Source: CATQHD01 sp965243165
GTDB lineage: Bacteria; Actinomycetota; Acidimicrobiia; Spongiisociales; Spongiisociaceae
NCBI GenBank assembly: GCA_965243165.1
Contig: OZ251535.1
Coordinates: 1,240,001-1,304,000, forward strand
Length of the DNA: 64,000 nt
Direction: 5' to 3'
Shown piece after piece: positions 60,401 to 64,000 of the stretch (its first letter is position 1; every line of letters starts with the position of its first letter). The translations under genes were made by a program, and so were the position numbers. The notes beneath the pieces are model-generated. The model did not search any database. It was given only the letters and a program-made list of their open reading frames with translations, and was not told the origin of the DNA.

Positions 60401-63400
60401 GTTACGGGCGGTGAGTTGACGATTATGGATCCGGGTTCGGAGGTGGTGTTGTCTTTGACGGACACCGGGGCTTCTCCGGCGGTGTTGTCGGCGGTGGGGG
60501 AGGACGGCGGGGCGGAGATGGTGCGGGTGACGGCTACGGTGGGTACGGCCCCGTCGGGCAGTGATCTGGATGTGGCGGTGACGGTGGGCGCGTTGGGGAG
60601 CACGGCGGACGCGGGGGATGATTATACGCTTTCTGGGTCTTCGGTTACGGTGACCATCGCGGATGGGGCCACATCTGGGTCGGCGGATGTGACGGTTACG
60701 CCTGTTCCTGATACGGTTACGGAGGATCATGAGACGATCTGGTTCACGGGGACAGCAACAGGTTATGTGGTTGCGCCGGTTTCGTTGGAGATCACCGACG
60801 CCGACCGGACGGTCACGTTGGAGTTCGCTGTTTCGGGGTCTTATCCGTTGGAGTTTCGGGAGGGGCGTTATGGTAATGAGTGGAGGAGTATCACCGCCCA
60901 TGTGGAGGGTGTGTCTTCTACGTATTCCGGTAGTATCGAGGGGCGGGTCCGGCCAGAGTCGGGTACGGCTGTGGTGGACGCTACCGGCCAGTCGAGCGGG
61001 GATCTCTACAATTGGCTCGAGTCTTCTAACACGGGTGATCACAAGCATGTCAGTATCGGTGCGGGTGCTACGTCGTCGGGGCCTGCTTGGTTCAATTCGC
61101 GTGTCCGGGCGGATGACGCGGCGGAGCCGGTGGAGGATTTGTTCTATACGTTGTCGGATTTGACTGATGGTTTCACGGTGGAGCGGGTGAGGGTGACGTT
61201 GGTGGATCCGTTGGACACGGCGGTGGTGTTGACGTTGGGGGGTACGGGGGGTACGGTGTCGGAGGGCGGGGACCTTTCGGGTCTGTCGGTTACGGCGGGG
61301 TTTCCGTCTGGTGTTACGTCGAATGCGTTGGGTTCTGATCTGGTGGTGACGTTGGGCGCTCCGGAGGCGGGTACGGCGGGGGCGGATGATTTTTCGTGGA
61401 CGCCGCCCGATCCTGCGGATACGTTGACGATTCCAACGACGGCGACGGTGAGTCCGGACGCGGATGCGGTGTCGCCTGCGGGGGTGTCGATCACCGATGA
61501 TTCGGTGGTGGAGAACCCGGAGACGCTGCAGCTGACCGGCAGCTACACGCTGGACGGTGAAACCCGGGAAACGTCGGCGGAGTTGACGATCGAGGACGAC
61601 GACGCGAATGTGGTGTTGTCGGTGTCGCCGGGGACGGTGGCGGAGGGCGACACGGAGGAGGTGCGGGTTACGGCCCGGTTTGCGGGGTCGGCTACGGAGT
61701 TGACTTCGGATACGACGGTTACGGTTACCATCGCGGCGGGTACGGCGACGTTGACGACTGATTTCACTACGGACGCGACGGGCAGTCAGGTGTCGGTGGT
61801 GATCCCGGCGGGTTCTTTGTCGGGGTCGGCGACGTTCAATTTGACAGCGGAAACAGACAGCACCATGGAGGGGAACGAGACGGTTGCCTTGTCGGGGGCG
61901 GGGACGATCGGGTCGCAGACGTTGATGGTGACGGGCGCTGCGGTGAACATCGTCGATTCGGGGATCACGTTGGCGGTGGATGCGGATGCGGGTCCGTCGG
62001 GTGCGTCGGGTGTTCAGTCGTCGGTGGGTGAGGAGGGGGGCACCAAGATGGTGGAGGTTACGGTTACGTTGCCGACGGCGCCTTCGGGGAGCGCCGAGGT
62101 GGTGGGGTTGAATGTGGTGGGCGGCACGGCGGTGTTGGACGACGATTCGGAGTTCGGGGTGGGGGAGGACTTCCGGGTGACGTATCCGTCGCCGCAGTCG
62201 CCGGCGCCGCCGGCGGGTCATAGTTTGGCGGTTGAGGTTGCTGATGGTGCTACGACGGGGTCGGCGACGTTTACGGTGGTGTTGGACGACGACGATGTTG
62301 CGGAGGGTTCTGCGGCGGAGACGGTGGTGATCGAAGGCGCCGCTGTCACCTACGGCGGTGGTACGTATGAGGTGGTGTCGACCAGTTTTGGGATCACCGA
62401 CGACGACGCGTCGCCCACCACTATTGGTTTGTCCTTGCTGGACAGCGAAGGGGAGGACTTGACAGAGGTCCGGGAGGACGGCGGCACGGTGCGGGTGAGG
62501 GTGAAGGCCGCCCTGGCGGGGGAAAAGGTGCTGCCCCGGTCGGTGACGGTTCCGCTCACGGTGGGCATGTCGGGCGGCGCCTTAGCGGTGCATGATTTCA
62601 AGCGGGTTTCGTCGCTGGCGGTGACGATTCCGCCTTATGAGGATGAAGGCACCGTTGAGTTCGATCTGGAACTGATCGACGATACGAGGCCGGAGGGCGC
62701 CGAGGAGCTGACGGTCCACGCCGGCACTCTGGGGGCCGGCTTGACCGGTTTGGGGTTCACCGCGGTGGAGTCCGATTCGTTGACCATCGTGGACAACGAC
62801 ATGATCCTGGGGTTGTTGGACGCCGAGGGAGAGCCGCTGACCAGGGTTCTGGAAGGGGCCAGCCCCCAGGTGCAGGTGCAGCTGTCATATCCAGGAATAC
62901 ACTGGAGCAGCCCCCGGTTCGTGCGGGTAACCGTCGAGGCCGGAACCGCCGCCGGCAGCGACTACCGCATCCCGGTTGCCCCCGGCGACGTGTTCTTCCC
63001 GCCCGGTCAGAACAGCGCAACCAAGACGATCGGGTTGAACACGGTCAACGACCGCTCGGTCGAGGGCGACGAAACGTTGCGGGTGTCCGCCGCGGCGGAG
63101 GGGTTCGACATCGCTCCGGTGGAGCTCATCATTCAGGACAACGAGATCCGGTTGTCGTTGAACCAGGCGTCGGTGCGGGAAGACGCAGGCCGGATCACCC
63201 GGACGGTTACCGCCGCAGCGAGTTCCGCACCCCCCGAGGATCTGGTGGTGAATGTTAGGGTCGCGGGGAGCGGTTACACCAGCCTGAGTCCGAGGTCGTT
63301 CTCGATCACTATTCCCGCCGGGGAGACGTCGGGGTCCAGATCGTTCTCCATGACCGTGACCGACGACTCCACCCCGGGCAATTCCAAGTCGGTGTCGGTT

Positions 63401-64000
63401 ACGGGTTCCGCGTCTGGGTTCGACGTTTCGTCGGCTCGTTTGACCATCACCGACGACGGCGACACCGCCCCGCCGCCTCCCCCGCCCCCGGCCGGAGGCG
63501 GCGGCGGAGGGGGAGGCGGCGGAGGCGCTCCGCCCCCATCAGGCGGCGGCGGAGGGGGAGGTGGTGCTCCGCCCCCAGCAGGAGGAGGGGGAGGCGGGGG
63601 CGGCGGTGCTCCGCCTCCGGCCGGTGGAGGCGCGCAGCCCCCGGCTCAGCCGCCCGCTCCGGCGTGCGTGGGCCGGTTCTGCGACGACGACGGCAACGTC
63701 CACCAGGACAACATCGAACGGATCGCGGTGTGGCGGATCACTCTCGGCTGTGACGCCCAGGACGCCACCAAGTACTGCCCCGACGCGGAGATCACCCGCC
63801 GGCAGATGTCCGCCTTCTTGCATCGGGCCGTTTCGCAGCGGTGGACCATCGAAGCCCCCGAAGGGATCGAGCTGTCCGACGTCGGCGCGGATGAGTGGTT
63901 CCGCCCCTTCGCGGAGTGGGTCGTCTCCGTGGGAGCGTTCAGCGCCCCCGGAGGGGTGTTCGACCCGGGCGGGGTGGTTACCCGGGCGGATATGGCGATC
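57434..64000 (+). CDS. Giant Calx-beta-repeat surface protein 2, in frame, truncated by window end
   Basis: From ATG 57434, with GGAGGAGG upstream, the frame passes through its G13 run into MMRGWSLLRGGGGQVLRPRR and a signal peptide (WLGLALAVGLVLGVLP). It appears to stay open to the window end (2189 codons so far, spot-checked at several points). The order copies gene 1: Calx-beta-like repeats (the first unit tripled, 57578-58690), an AT-richer divergent module (about 59080-59590), Gly/Pro linkers near 63480-63650, and SLH-like repeats (CVGRFCDDDGNVHQDN, CPDAEITRRQMSAFLHRA). It is probably secreted and wall-anchored. Parts are identical to gene 1 at DNA level, others are diverged, as expected for paralogues with gene conversion. 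The last part of the SLH-like region lies outside the window. Confidence 0.82.
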   Translation, partial: MMRGWSLLRGGGGQVLRPRRWLGLALAVGLVLGVLPVGPPGVVGQSATITLSFDDGQGTPSAVTGVAEEGGGQSVRVVATASAATSAVVAVNVTAAAGTATATTDYAISAASWTVTIASGATVGRSAALTVTPVADALVEGDETIVFSATTTATGYSAIADVSLNIEDADVITLSFDDGQSTPSAVTGVSEEGGGQSVRVVATASAATSAAVTVNVTAAAGTATATTDYAISAASWTVTIASGATVGRSAALTVTPASDMLVEGDETIVFSATTTATGYAAIGSVNLSIGDDDNVITLSFDDGQGTPSALTGVPEGGGGRSVRVVATASAASGVELTVNVSAAAGTAADPEDYGISASSTSVTIASGDTVGYSEVLTVTPVDDLSVEGDETIVFSGSTTVPGHAAIADVSLNIVDDDNVITLSFADAAGQPVDGLGEDGGRQSVRLVASVPAGVLVPADVDVSVTVDDAPETATPGAGGDYTASGIPASLTVSISSGGTVSGSSGDLVFTALSDRVLEDHEIVRRFTGTASGYTVKDADLLILDADRTIVVTMDNLRQPTTHHFFTRDDGTFVLRETGDPRSGPIFCSCHDGPQPWFTGRVDGVTSSTYSQNLTMYFKLFSGTAEVVSGGEIPGTVDITGLILDDWFRRSRTHNVRATLNAGNTFFRFRPGGSQADFFSGYNFIAEPDETFTIGFAKTWNGFEPPDGFEIVPVQGVVIDDDVQLERFWVDVTSVAEGSPTDVKIGTGFNASLTDYGSVPSDQNREGRNNAQRSELTSDTVVSLSVVEGPGLLSADEYSATWTRRSITIAAGAAGDGGWETTLTNLSVADDGVVEGLERLRIVGTAALAATKSDGSPTDQVVTFKDLSANIITVTDANADITLSVSPGTVSETAAGQPVTVSAEFAGSSSVLTSDTDVAVQIAGGTATLTSDFTTGLANDRLTVTIPAGETRGSKSFTLTAIDDSTQEPSGETVTFAGHGTTRVGGQTVTVTGGELTIMDPGSEVVLSLTDTGASPAVLSAVGEDGGAEMVRVTATVGTAPSGSDLDVAVTVGALGSTADAGDDYTLSGSSVTVTIADGATSGSADVTVTPVPDTVTEDHETIWFTGTATGYVVAPVSLEITDADRTVTLEFAVSGSYPLEFREGRYGNEWRSITAHVEGVSSTYSGSIEGRVRPESGTAVVDATGQSSGDLYNWLESSNTGDHKHVSIGAGATSSGPAWFNSRVRADDAAEPVEDLFYTLSDLTDGFTVERVRVTLVDPLDTAVVLTLGGTGGTVSEGGDLSGLSVTAGFPSGVTSNALGSDLVVTLGAPEAGTAGADDFSWTPPDPADTLTIPTTATVSPDADAVSPAGVSITDDSVVENPETLQLTGSYTLDGETRETSAELTIEDDDANVVLSVSPGTVAEGDTEEVRVTARFAGSATELTSDTTVTVTIAAGTATLTTDFTTDATGSQVSVVIPAGSLSGSATFNLTAETDSTMEGNETVALSGAGTIGSQTLMVTGAAVNIVDSGITLAVDADAGPSGASGVQSSVGEEGGTKMVEVTVTLPTAPSGSAEVVGLNVVGGTAVLDDDSEFGVGEDFRVTYPSPQSPAPPAGHSLAVEVADGATTGSATFTVVLDDDDVAEGSAAETVVIEGAAVTYGGGTYEVVSTSFGITDDDASPTTIGLSLLDSEGEDLTEVREDGGTVRVRVKAALAGEKVLPRSVTVPLTVGMSGGALAVHDFKRVSSLAVTIPPYEDEGTVEFDLELIDDTRPEGAEELTVHAGTLGAGLTGLGFTAVESDSLTIVDNDMILGLLDAEGEPLTRVLEGASPQVQVQLSYPGIHWSSPRFVRVTVEAGTAAGSDYRIPVAPGDVFFPPGQNSATKTIGLNTVNDRSVEGDETLRVSAAAEGFDIAPVELIIQDNEIRLSLNQASVREDAGRITRTVTAAASSAPPEDLVVNVRVAGSGYTSLSPRSFSITIPAGETSGSRSFSMTVTDDSTPGNSKSVSVTGSASGFDVSSARLTITDDGDTAPPPPPPPAGGGGGGGGGGGAPPPSGGGGGGGGAPPPAGGGGGGGGGAPPPAGGGAQPPAQPPAPACVGRFCDDDGNVHQDNIERIAVWRITLGCDAQDATKYCPDAEITRRQMSAFLHRAVSQRWTIEAPEGIELSDVGADEWFRPFAEWVVSVGAFSAPGGVFDPGGVVTRADMAI
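57459..57471 (+). repeat. G13 homopolymer at the 5' end of gene 2
   Basis: Thirteen G in codons 9-13 of the ATG 57434 frame. Followed by CCAGGTGTTGAGG, against CTGGTGTTGAGG after the gene 1 run; the one-base difference puts this copy in frame. Confidence 0.75.
57578..58690 (+). repeat. Three tandem copies of the first Calx-beta unit in gene 2
   Basis: Units at 57578-57946 (369 bp), 57947-58318 (372 bp) and 58319-58690 (372 bp) each start ATTACGTTGTCGTTCGATGA. The first two are very similar and the third more diverged. Gene 1 has only one such unit (from 50922), so copy number differs between paralogues. Confidence 0.8.
61217..61648 (+). repeat. 432-bp block identical to gene 1 positions 54102-54533
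   Basis: By eye the two segments match base for base over 432 bp at an offset of 7115, ending where gene 1 has AGCACGG and gene 2 has GACACGG. Surrounding sequence is diverged, for example 53800-54060 against 60930-61200. This suggests recent gene conversion or recombination between the paralogues. Confidence 0.75.

Noticed and set aside
57347..62221. Long minus-strand frames full of Arg and His opposite the Calx-beta gene
   Set aside because: They result from the GTG/ACG/TCG codon bias of the sense strand; the sense frame has a signal peptide, domains and a ribosome-binding site.
1..64000. selA, selB, selD or tRNA-Sec within the window
   Set aside because: No frame or cloverleaf resembling these was seen; they would have to be elsewhere in the genome.

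Overview
The window is GC-rich, densely coded DNA with GTG/TTG starts, ATGA overlaps and Cys-containing SLH-like repeats of the GCxDG..FCPxxxxTRGQMAxFL type. This suggests a high-GC Actinomycetota, most likely an Acidimicrobiia-like marine or symbiotic lineage; that placement is inference, because no rRNA or tRNA gene was seen.

Layout. 0.3-2.3 kb: a divergent YchF-like GTPase and a DUF368 membrane protein. 2.3-22.1 kb: a cell-surface glycan region with a flippase-like protein, a polysaccharide pyruvyl transferase, a DPM1-like GT2, two paralogous GT-C membrane transferases, a 2009-aa polypeptide carrying four GT2-like domains made by internal duplication, a SpoIID protein, an ExoA-like GT2, leucyl aminopeptidase and an undecaprenyl-phosphate sugar transferase. 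22.4-26.5 kb: a defence island (DPPY methyltransferase overlapping a small PD-(D/E)XK endonuclease, then a convergent DUF1156 methylase). 26.6-30.7 kb: an AT-rich PspC-domain protein, a membrane protein, an orphan HTH antitoxin next to a frameshifted PIN-toxin remnant, and an EamA transporter. 30.7-33.1 kb: a repeat-rich tract and a heptad-repeat coiled-coil protein.

33.2-49.8 kb: one long co-oriented block. It begins with a sarcosine-oxidase-like flavoprotein, an EamA transporter and homologues of glycine/sarcosine/betaine reductase: GrdE-like, GrdB, GrdC-like and GrdA. Both GrdB and GrdA contain an in-frame TGA exactly at the family's selenocysteine position, each followed by a hairpin at SECIS-like distance. 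The block continues with a zinc alcohol dehydrogenase, an FGGY kinase, a DhnA/LsrF-type aldolase and a BMP-type ABC importer. The importer is interrupted between lipoprotein and ATPase by a 571-bp composite repeat that also occurs at 30.9 kb. No GrdD, thioredoxin or selenocysteine machinery is visible.

49.9-64.0 kb: a B3/B4-domain protein followed by two tandem paralogous giant Calx-beta surface proteins, the second running off the window. Each copy has a promoter whose 17-bp spacer is mostly poly-G (12 or 14 G), a five-codon leader ORF, and a second G13 run just after the start codon. As read, copy 1 is out of frame and copy 2 is in frame. This looks like a dual slipped-strand phase-variation device. 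The selenoprotein operon and this paired switch are the most notable contents. Several dispersed repeat families (called A, B and C here) link the intergenic regions.
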